Shown here: positions 11,237-24,333 of the stretch, in pieces | Layout of the letters: every line of letters begins with the position of its first letter | Position numbering within the stretch: the stretch's first letter is position 1 | Assembly: GCA_963169105.1 (NCBI GenBank) | Contig: OY720634.1 | Coordinates: forward strand, 114,922,430-114,986,429 | Source: Ceriagrion tenellum | Taxonomy: Eukaryota; Arthropoda; Insecta; Odonata; Coenagrionidae | Direction: 5' to 3' | DNA length: 64,000 nt | Notes under the pieces: generated by a model | Databases searched by the model: none | The model's input: the letters and a program-made list of their open reading frames with translations, nothing else | What the model was told of the DNA's origin: nothing | Position numbers and translations under genes: made by a program

Positions 11237-11909
11237 GATGGTTTGAGCGAACTATCATTTCACCTAGAAATCAACGAATTTGATCTCATTGTAGAGGAAA
11301 ATATTTTACCTTTCCATAAACACCAAATTATCAGCCCCTTACCGGACTACTTTCCGAGATTATTGACTAAGAATACCAGCTATTTTACATAGGAAATGGT
11401 ACGCGTATGCACTCCAGATATACATTATTTAAAACATTAGGAATTCATAACACCAAGAATTCGTCAAAAAATTAACAGTGTGTATTTCGTATGATTTCTC
11501 ATCTATTTTTGAAAATTAATCGTATTTTCACCGCAGTAATTTCTTCGGGATCACAAAAAACCTTCCGTTTTGAAGGAGTTTTAAACGTACCGCGCGATAA
11601 AAATGAGTCAAGTTAAAGACTTATTTATTATTATGTATTCCTATGTTGCTCTCTTCAATGATCCGAGTAGCACCTTCTCTTAAACTCTATCTGCCCTCGC
11701 TCTGATGCACGTTCAAAAAAATGAGTCAATTTAAAGACTTATGTAGATATTTTTATTTATTTACTTAGAATTTCAGTCATGGAAAAGTATAACATTTCAC
11801 CATTATTAATGCAATATTTATTTCATGCTTTCTACGGCTGCTGAAATAAAAAAGTATAATTCAAATATGGTCTCTTTTATGACTTGGGAACTATCTCGCT
11901 CAAACTACC
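11237..11909. mobile_element. piggyBac-like non-autonomous element, copy 1
   Basis: The left end GATGGTTTGAGCGA follows TTAA (11233-11236), and the right end TCGCTCAAACTACC is followed by TCAA (11910-11913), a mutated TTAA. TTAA duplication is the hallmark of piggyBac insertion. The element is homologous to the outer element at 35246-38091 along its length. It lies in the SLC35G1-like intron and ends only 69 bp before the exon 2 acceptor. No transposase is encoded. Confidence 0.75.
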
Positions 11910-11978
11910 TCAAGGAGTCGAATAGACATAGAACACTGTCATGATGCTCTCTAATGGCGAGAACACTTCTTTCTACAG

Positions 11979-12293
11979 ATTCCTGACAATGCATTCGAGT
12001 GGACACTTCTATCAACGGTTGGATTCGCCGGAACGGCAGCCCACGTCCTCCTGGCGGTCGCTCTGTCCATGGAGGAGGCCGCCATCGTCGCGTCTACCAG
12101 GTCACTGGACATAGCCGTGGCGTATGTCGTTCAAGTGTCCGTTTGCCACGAGCCTCCAACCCCCATCGGCATCGGAGGAGCCTCCCTCATTTCCACATGC
12201 GTCTTTATCATCGCTCTGGAGCCGTATCTTTGCCCGAAGCGTTACCATTGGCTATTAAACCTGAAGCGATTATGTGAAAGGAGCCACTCTTAA
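11979..12293 (+). CDS. SLC35G1-like EamA-family transporter, exon 2 (C-terminus)
   Basis: This exon follows a TTTCTACAG acceptor in phase 0 and encodes the last 105 residues to TAA. It continues the second EamA repeat with TLLSTVGFAGTAAHVLLAVA, then EEAAIVASTRSLDIAVAYVVQ and a last helix around ISTCVFIIALEPYL, and ends in a short basic cytosolic tail. The phase agreement with exon 1 and the unbroken domain make the gene model solid. Mammalian SLC35G1 has been placed in the endoplasmic reticulum or plasma membrane; the substrate here cannot be told from sequence. Confidence 0.9.
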   Translation: MPDNAFEWTLLSTVGFAGTAAHVLLAVALSMEEAAIVASTRSLDIAVAYVVQVSVCHEPPTPIGIGGASLISTCVFIIALEPYLCPKRYHWLLNLKRLCERSHS

Positions 12294-12417
12294 CACCAAA
12301 AAGCAACAAAAACTGTCAAAGTCTCTTTTTCGATCTGTTTTTATCCGCAAATTTAAATACTTACTCCTTAGAGCGGAGATGCTGCAAAAAAGCTTTGGCT
12401 TTGTTTGTGATAAATCA

Positions 12418-12423
12418 AATAAA
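12418..12423 (+). terminator. Polyadenylation signal AATAAA of the SLC35G1-like gene
   Basis: AATAAA 125 nt after the TAA stop, in a T-rich context, is the first canonical signal downstream. Confidence 0.6.
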
Positions 12424-15400
12424 AAAGTTATATTAGTAAGATAAATAATTTTTTCTGATAGATTCCATGACCCAATGAACTAAACAGCTGTCTAAGAATG
12501 GCGAAGAACAAGAGTATTGCTTTAAATGAGAGCTTATAAGTTATTGTGAGCGCCAAAAATATTCCTAATGATGATATAATAGTATAAGTAACAATCTGAG
12601 AGAGATATCCGACGACATAAGCCTGGCCACGCAATAGACCACGAGGACAAATAGCTAGTTCAGAGAAAATTGACAATAATGTTTTAAATAAGTGCGACAG
12701 CGTTCAGAGCTTACGTATAGAATCTAATACTTCTTATATTCAAGGTCTTCAACGCAAGGGACAGTGATAGAAGTATTGATGTAAATCCAAATGTTCCGAA
12801 TTCAGATAATGTCTCTGTACACACATTCATATTATGAATGATGACGGCGACTTACTATCACCAATATGTAAAATAAATAATTTCTCAAAAAATCAGAATT
12901 GAAGCTCATTAAACTGACTACGGTGGTGACACCTGTTGCATTCGGCAAGACATATGATTCCGAATTCCAGACAAAGGAGACAGTCTTTACTTTCAGATTA
13001 ACTGCAGCCAGTCACATAGTTACGTTTTTGTAAATTATTTTCACTCACAATTGGAATTCTATCCTGCGTAATTTATTTCCCGAGATAGACATTTTTCCTA
13101 CTACGCGGAGAGAAGAACGAAGCTGTATAAAATCTGCATTAACAATGAGGCTCCATTAAAAAAAAACTCACTTTAATTCATGAGGGCAAAATTCACTCTT
13201 ATCGTAAAAGCACTTGAAAGGATAGAGCTTTTAAAGCCAATATCGGATACTAACAGCCAACGTATCCTCATACTGCTCTCTTCAATGATCCGAGTAGCAC
13301 CTTCTCTCGAACTCAATCTGCTCTCGCTCCATTACACGCTCATCGTAAACTATGCCGCGTCAGGCACACTTTGCCAAGACCCTCCATGCACATTCTCGTC
13401 TGCTCAACGTCTCCCTAAGCATCTCCTCCACTTGAACATCAGCTCTTCCAAACAACCTGCCTCCATTCACACGAATAACGTTTTTTTGCAGAGACATATT
13501 GATACACACATATATAATTGAATTCGATGTTCCCTTTTCGAGATCTGCGCAATAAAAGCGCGATTATTGGAGTTGGAGCATAGATAATGGCTCTGTTGGT
13601 CTCATATCCGCCACACTAATCTCTTACATTACGCTACATATTTCTATCACTTCCATCAAGTTTATATAACGCGTCTAGTGCACTACATCCCTTTTAAAAT
13701 TGGCACCTAATAAGTTAGAAAGTTAAAGCAGTGAATATGCATACAAACGGTGTAGATTTGAGTCCAAAAAGTGGCACAGACTTTCCAGCGGAATCCTGAC
13801 CTCCATTAAAGTTTTATCCATTAATATATCCAGCGAGTCTTCGACAGATGTAGGTGACAGTCAAATTAAACCAATTGCTAAGAAACTGATGCTTGACAAA
13901 TGCGGGTGTTTCAAACTACTAGAAGACCACAACAATTGTGCCTAAGTACGATATAATCTAGAAAGATAAAGCGTAATAAATCAAGGAAACAATATACAAA
14001 TAAAGACATCAGAAAAATTTGTGGTAAGTATGAACGCAAAGAGTAACAAAATACATTTGGCAGAGTCTAGGGTTCGATTTTTATATATGGTAGTACACTT
14101 AGTTTAAAGATGCTTATGTTTATGCAATTGTTGGGTTAAGGCAGTTCTTAGCCTACTACGTAGAATATAACGAGCTGCAAATATTAGAAGCTTAAAAATA
14201 AATTTAATTTATCAATGATTAATAAATTTATCAATTCAAACATTCTGGATTTTAATAAAATGTATCGATTAAATGAAACTTATAAGAATAAGATTTCGAT
14301 TATTTCATGACGTGTAGCCATATTTTGAACTTGGCTGCGTATTTTTACGCTTACCTCAGACACTTAGGAAACATTTGTAATGAGCTACTGTGTACGCACC
14401 CTTACCCACGTCTTGCCGATAAAATTTCTTTGTTAAATTATAACCATCCCCGCCTCAGCAGCCCTTAACCTATGTTCCCCAGCTATCTCTCCCTCCTAAG
14501 ATTTAGTATGTTCTCCATTCCCTCCCGTTACTATCTGAAACTCAATTATCACGACAGTAAATAAATATAAAACATACCTCTGTACCTGACACTGCCGTAC
14601 AACGGTTCAACGCTCCGTCCAAATAAAAAAAATGCGTAGAAAAGTACAAAGTACTTCAATTCAATATAGACACTAAGGGAATACAACTTTGAGTTATAGG
14701 GTTTAAATAAAGCAAGGCATGAAACATGAAAGCGTCATTCGTCGAGGATGAGTGGCATCTATATGGATTAATTGGAAAGGAGTGGAAAAAATTGGTGCCT
14801 TAATTGGCATATAAAACAATAAATGATGCAATGAATATTTGATACTTTTTGATTGAGAGGCGGTGGGTTGCTTAAGGTAGATATATAGGATAGGATGCTG
14901 GAGAAGAGGGGAAGATAGGGAATAGATTTTACGGACGGGATGAAGAAGCCGAGATGAAGAGAGAGATACAACAGGTAGATAGGCCAATGCACATGTTAAA
15001 ATCTGGAGGATTTTCACTGACTTCCATGAAAACCTACCTAAAATCGATGGATACCTTTAATGAGTGATTGATTTTGTAAATAATTTTGCAAATGTTTCTC
15101 TCATTTGCAGGCTTAGCAGACCAGTGCCCTATTCACGTGTAAAATACCTTTGAATATGGCACTGACAGGCCAAAATCGCATTAAGACATTCGACTATTGT
15201 GAAGAAGTGACTAATTATGATTATTTTTTACAATATCATTGAAGGGACTACACAGTTGTAACCTAAAGTCATAGATATGAAAATGATCGTTCGCCAAAAT
15301 GAGCGGATATCGCAATAAATAGGTATGTACACATGGCTGCACTACAATCTCAATTCTGAATAAACTTTAGTCACCACACCAACGAATGGGTTGTCGCGGT

Positions 15401-18400
15401 GATTAAAGTATGGTTACCCATCTAGAAGTCTCAGCTTTAATTTAACGCAGAGGTGAAGATTTATTGAAGTGGAATCTTGATATCCATTTGGATGCTAGGT
15501 GTAGAGTACTTTCACCTAAGAACTCTATTCATAGATGACAGATTCCGAAAATTGAGCTGACATATTCCGAAAGGAGTTGGCTGGGCAGGGTGACACCAGG
15601 TTTTTCTCCAGTTTTCCTCCACTTTCTAAGCAATCCAATCGTTAACACCCGACTCACCTATTCATAATTGGCCAGTTATTGGTTGCCTTCCCAAATTACT
15701 AAATAACTGAAGTAAGGCGTCGCGGGATTTCACCCGTGTTGAAAGGTCCATGACCTCCCAAAATAACTGATAAATGATAGATAAGTGAATGGTTTGAAAG
15801 GAAGAGGTGCCTGGGGACAGCCATGGGTCTATGCATAACAGGACATATCACATATTAGGGAAGTTAGGAACCTTAGGAAGAGAAATACGTTTAAGAGTCC
15901 ACGAATGTAGGCCAAAGAGGAGAAAAAAATTTGCAGGGAAGGGATGTGTGAAATAAACACGATCAGCTTCCTGGGCCAACCACCGAGGATTTTGTTATAT
16001 TTATAAAATTCCTTCGCTAAAGGGAACAGTAAGTTGAGTATGAGAGTTATTAATATGCTCATTCATTGCGAATAATTACCCTATCTAAGATAAATAACAA
16101 ATTACTAATTCCCCCTTATTTAGAAAGAATTGCGAGGTCACAAAAACGGAACGGCTCAAGATTGAGTGCATAAATTGACGTAACATGAAATTTCTATTTC
16201 TTCTCAGAGGATTCTCGTCCCTGAGCAGAAATAGATAAAGGAAATTTGCAACGGTTGATTTCTATTCTCTCTAGGTTCTTTTTCCCTTCAAGTGTTTGGA
16301 CTCTCCAGCAACCTGCTGGCGCAACTCCAACGTACTTACGTGTCTGGCGCCTCTGGGAACCATTAGTGTTTCATTTGCTCCCGAAGAATTTCTTCCTACG
16401 AGCACAAAGAGGAAGAGAAGACAATGGTTCTTTGACTACCTGCTGTTTCGATAAAGTTTGTTTTTCTCTAATGCGGAGAAAGATTCAGTAACAGACTCTT
16501 CAACTATTTTGTGAGAAATATTTGGTTTTTAAATCAGTAAAAATAAATGTGAAGATGAATTCTTTCAAGTCATGATTAGCTGCTGCTTCAAATTCAACAG
16601 TTTTCCTCTCTGGACAGCCCCATTAAAGTGGTTGATTATTATTTTAACGAGCTATTTCTTGAAGTAATCCCAGATTATTCGAATGAAATTATTAATTATT
16701 TCGCATCTCTGTAAGTAATTCATCTCGGATAATTATTTATCATCGAGTGATTTATTGCAATTATCCTTCTGTGAAACTCTGCTGACATTATCGAATATTA
16801 ACTAAACTTCACTGTTTATAATAGTCACGTGTGATATATTATTTCAGTTTATCTCATCCTAATAAGGTGTATTACAGAGAACCACACTTTTTGACCATGC
16901 CTCCTCCGACAAGAAAAATTCTGAAGGGTTATAGTACGCCTGCTTGTATGTATATTTACATATCAGGAATCACTGGGCCATCATCTCCTTTTCACTCACC
17001 ATAGTACAAATATCTATCCATTATCAGAAGATTATCGTTATCAATGTACTTATATAATGATATAATACTATGTTCAAGGCAAAAAGAGCATTTTCAGTAC
17101 CTATGTACTTAAAGGGAAGGCATTTGGAGCTATATTCTATTTTGAGATTGGTATTTTGAGAATTGGGGGCTTAGGTATTCAACTGGCTTTAAATGACCTT
17201 TATGCCTTTTAGCTGTGACCGCAAGTATAAAGAAAAATTAGGAGAGAGTCCACGTCGGTATACAGAAATAATCCCATCTCCCAGCAGCAGTCAAAATAAC
17301 ACAAATCAGTATTTTCATGGTCTAACGCAGTCAAATCTCTCAATATAATAGCCGTCGTCCACGGTAACAGATAAATATCAGGTTAGTATCAGCATTTGGG
17401 CATTGGAAATAGCTAGTCTCCTTCGCTTGCAGACTTCGTCTCCAATTTTAGCACAATAGCCATTTTAATGACGTGGGTATACTGATTTATTTTCATAATA
17501 CGATTCACAGGAGCACTGCCAAGACTTGCTTCTGGCGGGTTTTTATAGCCCCCTTGTCAACCTTATTACCGCATCAAAACAGCAAAAAGTAACACTGTTA
17601 GAGAAGAAAGTGCAATACTGATTTTGAAAAGAAAGCCATTGAGACTAGGAGATGAATTCGGCTTTTGTCCAACTGAGTTAATTTTATTTTTACCACTCAA
17701 ATAAGGTCCCCATATTCCAAAAACACCCAGAACTAAAATAAGGTTAAACAATTATTCAGTTTGCAAAGTTTCCCCACATTATTCTCCTAAGTTAATGACT
17801 GATAAACTGCAATAATCTTAAATCGGATTCATTTTACTCGACTACTTAACAGTAATCAAACGTGGATAACAAGCCAGACCGGTCAGACGTTCGGAAAAAT
17901 TTACAGAGAGAGGACCATCGTTTTGGAAGTTATTCGTCGTATTCGAGTATTTTCTCCTCTTCTTCCATCCAGTAAAATATCCTCATAGTTCATCACATAA
18001 TTCATTATTATCTTTCATAAGTGGCCAGGTTGTAGATTGATTTCACTGATGGATCTCACCTTCTGTTAAATTTAAAGAGTGAAGGCATATTTACCAAGAA
18101 AATATTATAGCTATTCCTGAGACCCCCATAACACACGTCACCATTTCACCTCTCAAAACCTCACATCTTTACACGTCTGGTGACCTAACACCCCCTGACA
18201 CACGCCCATACGGCAGTTCGCAGTGTAGTATGTAGATGTAGTTGTAGAAAAATACACCTTGTGGATGCTGGTGGGAGAGAAAGAGACTACACTCGATTTC
18301 GGACACAGAACTTTCCTCTGCAATAAAAAATCTAAGTCACCGTTCATAAAACCTACTGCTAAGTACTTTTTCCGGAGAAATATTAAGATTGATGTCTGAA

Positions 18401-19955
18401 ACGAAAGCATCGACTTGGAAAACAATGCTATTTAAATTATCAAATTAAAGTATAACATCACTAGTTCGCGACCTTCCATGACAATACTAAATGATGAGAA
18501 CCAATTGAAAAGAGAACAAATTTTGTACAATCTTTGAAACGAAGCAATTCAGATAGCATCTAAGTGAAGTTTGCGGAGATGTTTTTGAGTGCTTTTACTC
18601 CATGTTCTTAAAATTCTCTTTAATAATGTATACTGAAACTAATTTTCACAGACGACGTTGTTCCTTTCTCAGAAATAGCAATTTAGTGGTATGGAAAATT
18701 ACTTACCCTCTGTTGGTGAAGAGTACTTACTTCAAATCTCGCTATTATTTAAAGTTAAAATAACTATTTTCTCCCTGCTTTTAATTTATATAACTGGAAG
18801 AGATCATTAATTTCATTATTAATAATTCCGTTCACAAGACTGTGCCGTGCAGTTTCAGCCAAGATTGACCTCGAAAATGTCACTTATGTTAAAAAAAAAG
18901 ATTAGCATATATAAATGAGACTCAAATATCGTTTATCTTAGATCAGTAACAATAAATAAATTACGTTCCAGATGATTAAGTTAAAAAATGCTGTTGTGGA
19001 TGACTATACTGTTTATAAAAAATATTAATACTAAAGTTTTTAGTATAAACTTAATTCTAAACTTATCATACAATAATAACATGCATTTATCCATTTCAAC
19101 ACTTCCGCTCATTTTATACAACTCTAAAATGCACTAAAACCGTTAACTATATTGATTTTAGATCTTGCTCTAGATGTCTTTTATTCAGTGAAGAGCTTTG
19201 TGATGAAAGACAATGTGGTGATCTTTTCCTCGAATTTCAATCTGATTTCAAAATTTTACATTCAGCAATAAAATAATGCGAGAGCATCAGCGTTCCTTTA
19301 CTCAGAATTTCGGACAGAGACTAATCCAAGGTCAAGGATTTGAACCCAGCGCCAAGTAGTTCCAACATATCGTATTTTTACTCGGCCGGGATTTAGAAAT
19401 AATAGATAAAAGTTCCGTTGATTCAGCTTAAATGTGCCGCATAAAGACTTCAAGTATTTATTCGTCCAAAAGGTTAGAGGCAGCTGAGGATGGCGTTTTT
19501 TGGTTGAAACTGTATTCGAGACCCGACTGATTTTTACATCTATCACAAAAACGTATTGACTCCATACATCCTAGATATTAACCTGAAGTCGAACGACATT
19601 TAAAATAATGAAAATCAGGCAAACAGTACTTATCAGTGGTTCATAGCGGAGTAGCCTATTGCAGCGATACGTTTCTTCATTAATGATAGGTTATTTTGGA
19701 TCAGTAGCATATCTAATGAGTTAGATGAAGGTGGATAGAGACCTAATGTCGGTCTTGGCCCACTTCTAACAGAGAGCATCAAGCGGTCAATAGCTCAGCA
19801 TCCTATCCTGCAAGTGGTTCACGGCCTATGAGGTGCTCCCTGTGACTGCGGTTGATAGATTCACGCTGACCACGGTTAGATAGAACCACGCTGGTTAGAA
19901 TACTCAAGGCAGCGAGTTCGATCATCACCTCGTGGAAGATAAATACCTATAGCAA
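12424..19955. other. Intergenic AT-rich DNA
   Basis: No gene supported. It contains the short dispersed module at 13274-13328 and a repeat-like patch at 15590-15720. Open frames such as 13180-13521 (plus) and 15829-16062 (minus) show no recognisable domain. Confidence 0.5.
13274..13328. repeat. Dispersed 55-bp module, second copy
   Basis: The sequence beginning TGCTCTCTTCAATGATCC matches 11646-11702 with few differences. The first copy sits as an insert inside the piggyBac-like element. The family is unknown. Confidence 0.6.
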
Positions 19956-19959
19956 GAAC

Positions 19960-20210
19960 TTCTTCGGCACGTCCAGCACTTCCCTGTTCGTTTTCCTATT
20001 GATCAAAGTCGTCTTTCCTTCATCCAACACACCCATATCGCAAGTGGCCAACATTTTACACTTTTCTTCCTATCGGAACGCCTAAGTTTCTGAGCTCTAT
20101 TTACTATTTTACTTGTGTCTATAATTCTTAAGTGCAAATTTCCCCTCTTGAAATTTCTCCTACTTGTAGATACTCCCCTCGATAACGGAATGCCCCTTCC
20201 TTTGTCTTCC
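19960..20210. repeat. Direct repeat, left copy (251 bp)
   Basis: About 85-90% identical by eye to 22060-22310, with equal length and the same orientation. On the minus strand both copies retain the reading MGVLD.G.TTL..RKTN.EVLDVPKK, which suggests decayed coding sequence from a retroelement and not LTRs. Confidence 0.7.
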
Positions 20211-20329
20211 TTACTTTTTCACTGTCTTCCTCTTTGTTTTGCGTTAGATACTGCGATACAAACCAAGCATATGGGCCAACCGAATCACAAAATCTGTCGA
20301 TACAACTACTAAAAAATGCAGATGCTCTA

Positions 20330-20770
20330 CGATAGGAATTAAGCTAGAGTTTGGTATTCCAACGAAAAAGATTCGTCTATTGAGGCTTTTGACGAGAAAT
20401 ACCCTAGACGCCTCTCCGACAAAAACCAAACAATGGTAGAGAAGAAACAATCTTGTAGGCAGGTACAAAGAGAGGAGAGTTCCATCAATGGCATTTCGAA
20501 GATTTCACGGAGGGATGATTCACCCGGCCGTAGTAGCGGTAGTAACTTATTTTTGGACGCACCCGATGCTTGGGATGCTCTCATTCTGGCCTCGATTACC
20601 CTCGCCCCGCGATTCGAACCGCAAAAACCCAGTAAAGAGGAGAATCCTCGTCGCGGAGCGGGGGAAATTGGAGTGAATACCGTGAGTGCGAGGGAAGGCA
20701 GGCTGGTGAGGGCGACAGAAGGGCGTTCACTCCTTACCAACGGACGGTGTCACTTTCGACGGCTAATACT
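20330..20770. other. GC-richer patch with overlapping open frames
   Basis: Compared with its AT-rich neighbours this patch is CpG-containing and open in several frames on both strands (for example minus 20339-20740). No motif is recognisable, and it lies between the two direct repeats, so a transposon fragment is more likely than a host gene. Confidence 0.35.
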
Positions 20771-21685
20771 CTATTCACATTACTAGGGTTAGAATGATAG
20801 TTAATATGGCGGCTTAACTAACTTGCGTTTACACGGCATTTTTAACCCCAGTTAAGATGCTGGCAGCCTCTCGTGGAGAGTTATGAAGGTGATGTAGCCC
20901 ACAGCCCAACAAACATCGCAAGTCGTTTTTCATATTTTCCAGGGCTGTGGGCTAAATTCACGAGACTATATGGGCAAGAATAATGATTGAATATGCAAAT
21001 ATTTCGCATGGTTAGACTTCTCATACATTATTGTTTCACTATACACTTATCATTTCATGTCTAAACATTACTTAATGCATCGAAAGATGAAAATTGAGAG
21101 GATAAATTTCCTTAATAGAACGAAATGCCTCTATGCTATACTTTACCATTGAGATACCCCGAGGATATAATGTTATTGTGTAGTTTGCACTCTTTTATGA
21201 TAGATAAAAACAATTCGAGATGTAATTTTGATATTCAAGCTTTGTAAATAACTCTTATTTCGAGTCCTTGCCTCAACGTATGCAGCGGAATAAACAACTT
21301 TTTCTTCCAAGTTCTGCCCATGACCCATCCTCGCTTTTGTATTCAAGGTAACTTTTGAACTTAAATACGGTTTATCATTCACTCATGCATTTAAATACAT
21401 CACTAAACTGGGGTGACGCATGAATAAGGAATATGACAAGATAAACTCTCTTAATATATTGTACGCTTCAAGGAAATGCTACTTGCGGGATAGATCACTA
21501 AACTACTATTCTAACGATTCTAACTTACCTGGTTTACACGCGTTAAAAATGATGGTAACCAGCGCCAACCCTAGTAGCTCCAGCGTGTTTAAAAAGTTGA
21601 CTACGGTAAGCGCCAACCTGCGTTTACACGGCGACTTTTACTAGGGTTAGAGTAAACCAGGTTAGAAAGCTAGTAATGTGAACAG
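20771..21685. mobile_element. Inverted-repeat DNA element, about 915 bp
   Basis: The left end CTATTCACATTACTAG and the right end (reverse complement CTGTTCACATTACTAG) form 16-bp terminal inverted repeats with one mismatch. Subterminal GCGTTTACACGG blocks also occur in both orientations. There is no transposase frame and no clear target duplication. It is a non-autonomous element of unassigned superfamily. Confidence 0.65.
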
Positions 21686-22059
21686 GGCATAACGAACACG
21701 TAACTTATCGCATTGTTGAAGTAGAGATGAAAATATCTCATAAAAACAATACGGCAGCAGGCTCTATGTAATTTCATTACATCTGAAAAGGATGAACTAG
21801 CAATATTCCATGCGACGATTTTAGTACGACGCGAATCAACGATAACTTTTTATTTACAAATAGAGTCAAAAATTCCTATCCTTCTTCACCCTCTTCCGTG
21901 CTTAACGAACATCTTTCCCTTCCCCACACCTTACGGCTTATCATTATCGTATTGTTGCCAACTCGATACTCTCAAAACTCAATATTTGGTACTCCCAATT
22001 ACCTATCGGTCTGCCCTCCGACCTGGCTGGTCTCTTAAATGTTGTCTCTCGTCCATCCT

Positions 22060-22310
22060 TTCTTCGGCACGTCCAGCACTTCCTTGTTCGTTTTCCTATC
22101 TGTCAAAGTCGTATTTCCGTTATCCAACACACCCATAATCTAAGTGGCCAACATTTTGCACTTTCCCTCCTATCGAAACTCCCAAGTTTCTGAGCTCCAT
22201 TTACTATTTTACTTGTCTCTATAATTCTTAAGTGCAAATTTTCCCTCTTGAATTTTCTTCTATTTGTAGATACTCCCCTCTATAACGGAATTCTCCTTCT
22301 GTTGTCTTTC
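22060..22310. repeat. Direct repeat, right copy (251 bp)
   Basis: Partner of 19960-20210, starting TTCTTCGGCACGTCCAGC. One stop interrupts the shared minus-strand reading in this copy. Confidence 0.7.
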
Positions 22311-22469
22311 TCACAAAGCGCTTTTTAATAGCCTTCTGGTATATGAACAATTAAATAGTTAAATTCAAATATTACTCCTGCTGCACCTACAACGTGTACA
22401 AATAGCACCTCCTGGCATACCCAATAGGCAAAAAATACTTAAAGGCTTGGAGTTACGGATGGGCAAGAT

Positions 22470-22545
22470 AAAATATTCTGCAGCGAGAAGAAATACATTT
22501 CATCCACGGATCGCAAAACTTTGGCAACTTTCAAGTACTCTGGTC
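22470..22545. repeat. Dispersed module copy 1
   Basis: Contains CAGCGAGAAGAAA, a CCACGGA block, TTTGGCAACTTTCAAGTACT and CTGGTC in the same order as the copies at 23162 and 24334. Confidence 0.55.
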
Positions 22546-23161
22546 TACATAAAATGACCACCGACCGATTGCATCCTCAAGAATAGGAAGTGTTACGGAA
22601 GATGTAACGTAAGTAGAACGGTTAGTCAGAGTGACATATCCACAGCAGCTTAACCACTCGAAGGCCGAGTCTACTGCTACTATTGTTTGTTTCCCAAGTG
22701 AAGTAACGCGACGTTGTGTGAGATACGATAGAGAGAAGCGAAAAATGCCACCAACAAGAAGATAGACATTTCCTACGGCCAGTATAGCTTCGACTGTTTC
22801 CAAATCTCTGAGTAATCTTTGTTCTTCATTCGGAAAATTCCATACTTCACGTACTAACCTAGGGCCTCAATCTCAAGGTGATCACACCGTCTACGCCCGA
22901 GCAAATATTTGAACACATCGCTTATGTTAAGAACATACATAGGTTTTAGATACTCCAACTTCTAAGCCTATTTTTCTTCGTCGAACCTGAGTCCTTAATG
23001 ATATAAACCACCGTCAATGGCCACAAAAGCATTTGATTCTCCGAACCTCTGGCTGCCAATGAGGGGCGCTATCATTCAGGTTGTTTCGTCTGGCCATATA
23101 GTCGCGTGGATATTACTAATAAGATAAAGACATGGGGTGATGAAGGAATGGTAGGGAGGAA

Positions 23162-23232
23162 CAAAATATTTGGCAGCGAGAAGAGAAACAATTCACGGAG
23201 CGAGCAACTTCGACAATATGCAATTACTTCAG
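23162..23232. repeat. Dispersed module copy 2
   Basis: Contains GGCAGCGAGAAGAGAAACA, CACGGAGCGAGCAACTTCG and CAATTACTTC, co-linear with the other two copies. The most diverged copy. Confidence 0.5.
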
Positions 23233-24333
23233 TTAATCCTTTGCCTTCATCCGGACATATTCTAGTAATTTGCGACATCTAATAAGTGCACATCATCAAT
23301 TAACGAAGATAATGATTTGAATCCCGTGATTTTCCAGACCGGTCCGTATCACGGCCAGTTCAACTCAAATCTCTGGGAGATGGTTCCACAATGCTGACCG
23401 CAGAAACCGAGTTGGTAACCCGTTGGCCGAGCGAATGAGTGGTCTCGCTACTCGAATGGTGCCATTTGACCATGGATTAAAGGTTTGTCAAGGATCGAGG
23501 CCTCCTTTCCAACTCGTGGGATAAAACTTTATCATCCATCTGGCTTGGAAGGTTCATGAAATGGGAAGGCAGAAGTACAGCGGATATCAAGCAAAGAATT
23601 GCTCAAGTCAAGAAAGCATTCACGACGAAAAAACAACTGCTAAGTTGGGAGAAAATACGATTACCATTAAAGAAGAAGTAACTGAAAAAATTAATGAGAA
23701 GCGCAGTACTTTGTAGCTCAGAGGCATGAACGAATTGTGCAATAGAACCGAAAAAAGACAGATTTTCGAAACTTGGTACTGGATGCAGAAGAGCAAACGA
23801 AATGGACTTGATCAGAAACGAGGAAATGTTCAAAAGAAGAGAAGAGAAGTAAACCAAGTTGATTTCTACCAGGGAGGCAATGTCCAAATGGATAGGTCAC
23901 AATTTGAGACTCAACAAAACTATAAGGAGCATGATATAAGAGAGAGTCCCGGGGAATGAGAGGGAAGCCTGGCGACCAATACGTAAGCTAAGTATAGAGT
24001 AATATGCAATATGAGAGCTTCAAGGACATCAAGGAGTTAGCGGGTGACAGGATACGCCAAAGGTATGCGGTCAACCAATCATAGGACTAAATGGATAGTG
24101 ATGGTTAAGATATAACCCAGGCGATTGGACAAGCTAAACCCAAGTGAACTGTTACCATCATCATCAACAACCCATTTTCATCCAGAATACTCCCCAGGGA
24201 TGTGGACTGATCCATTTCACTTCAGCTACTGCCACTACCGCCAGTGTTACTGAAGTTCATGGTTTCTCCTTCTCTCCTCTTTGGAGCATACAAGTCAAAG
24301 GGGTGGGAGGGGACAGGAGAAGAGAGAGGGGAA

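Larger units (their letters stand above)
22311..24300. other. Intergenic stretch before the large plus-strand gene
   Basis: It contains two copies of the dispersed GGCAGCGAGAAGA module (22470-22545 and 23162-23232) and tRNA-like patches near 23400-23470. The open frame at 22531-22803 (minus) has no motif. Confidence 0.45.

Noticed and set aside
19960..22310. A complete LTR retrotransposon with 251-bp LTRs
   Set aside because: No TG...CA ends, primer-binding site, polypurine tract or flanking duplication could be seen, and the repeats themselves look like coding remnants.
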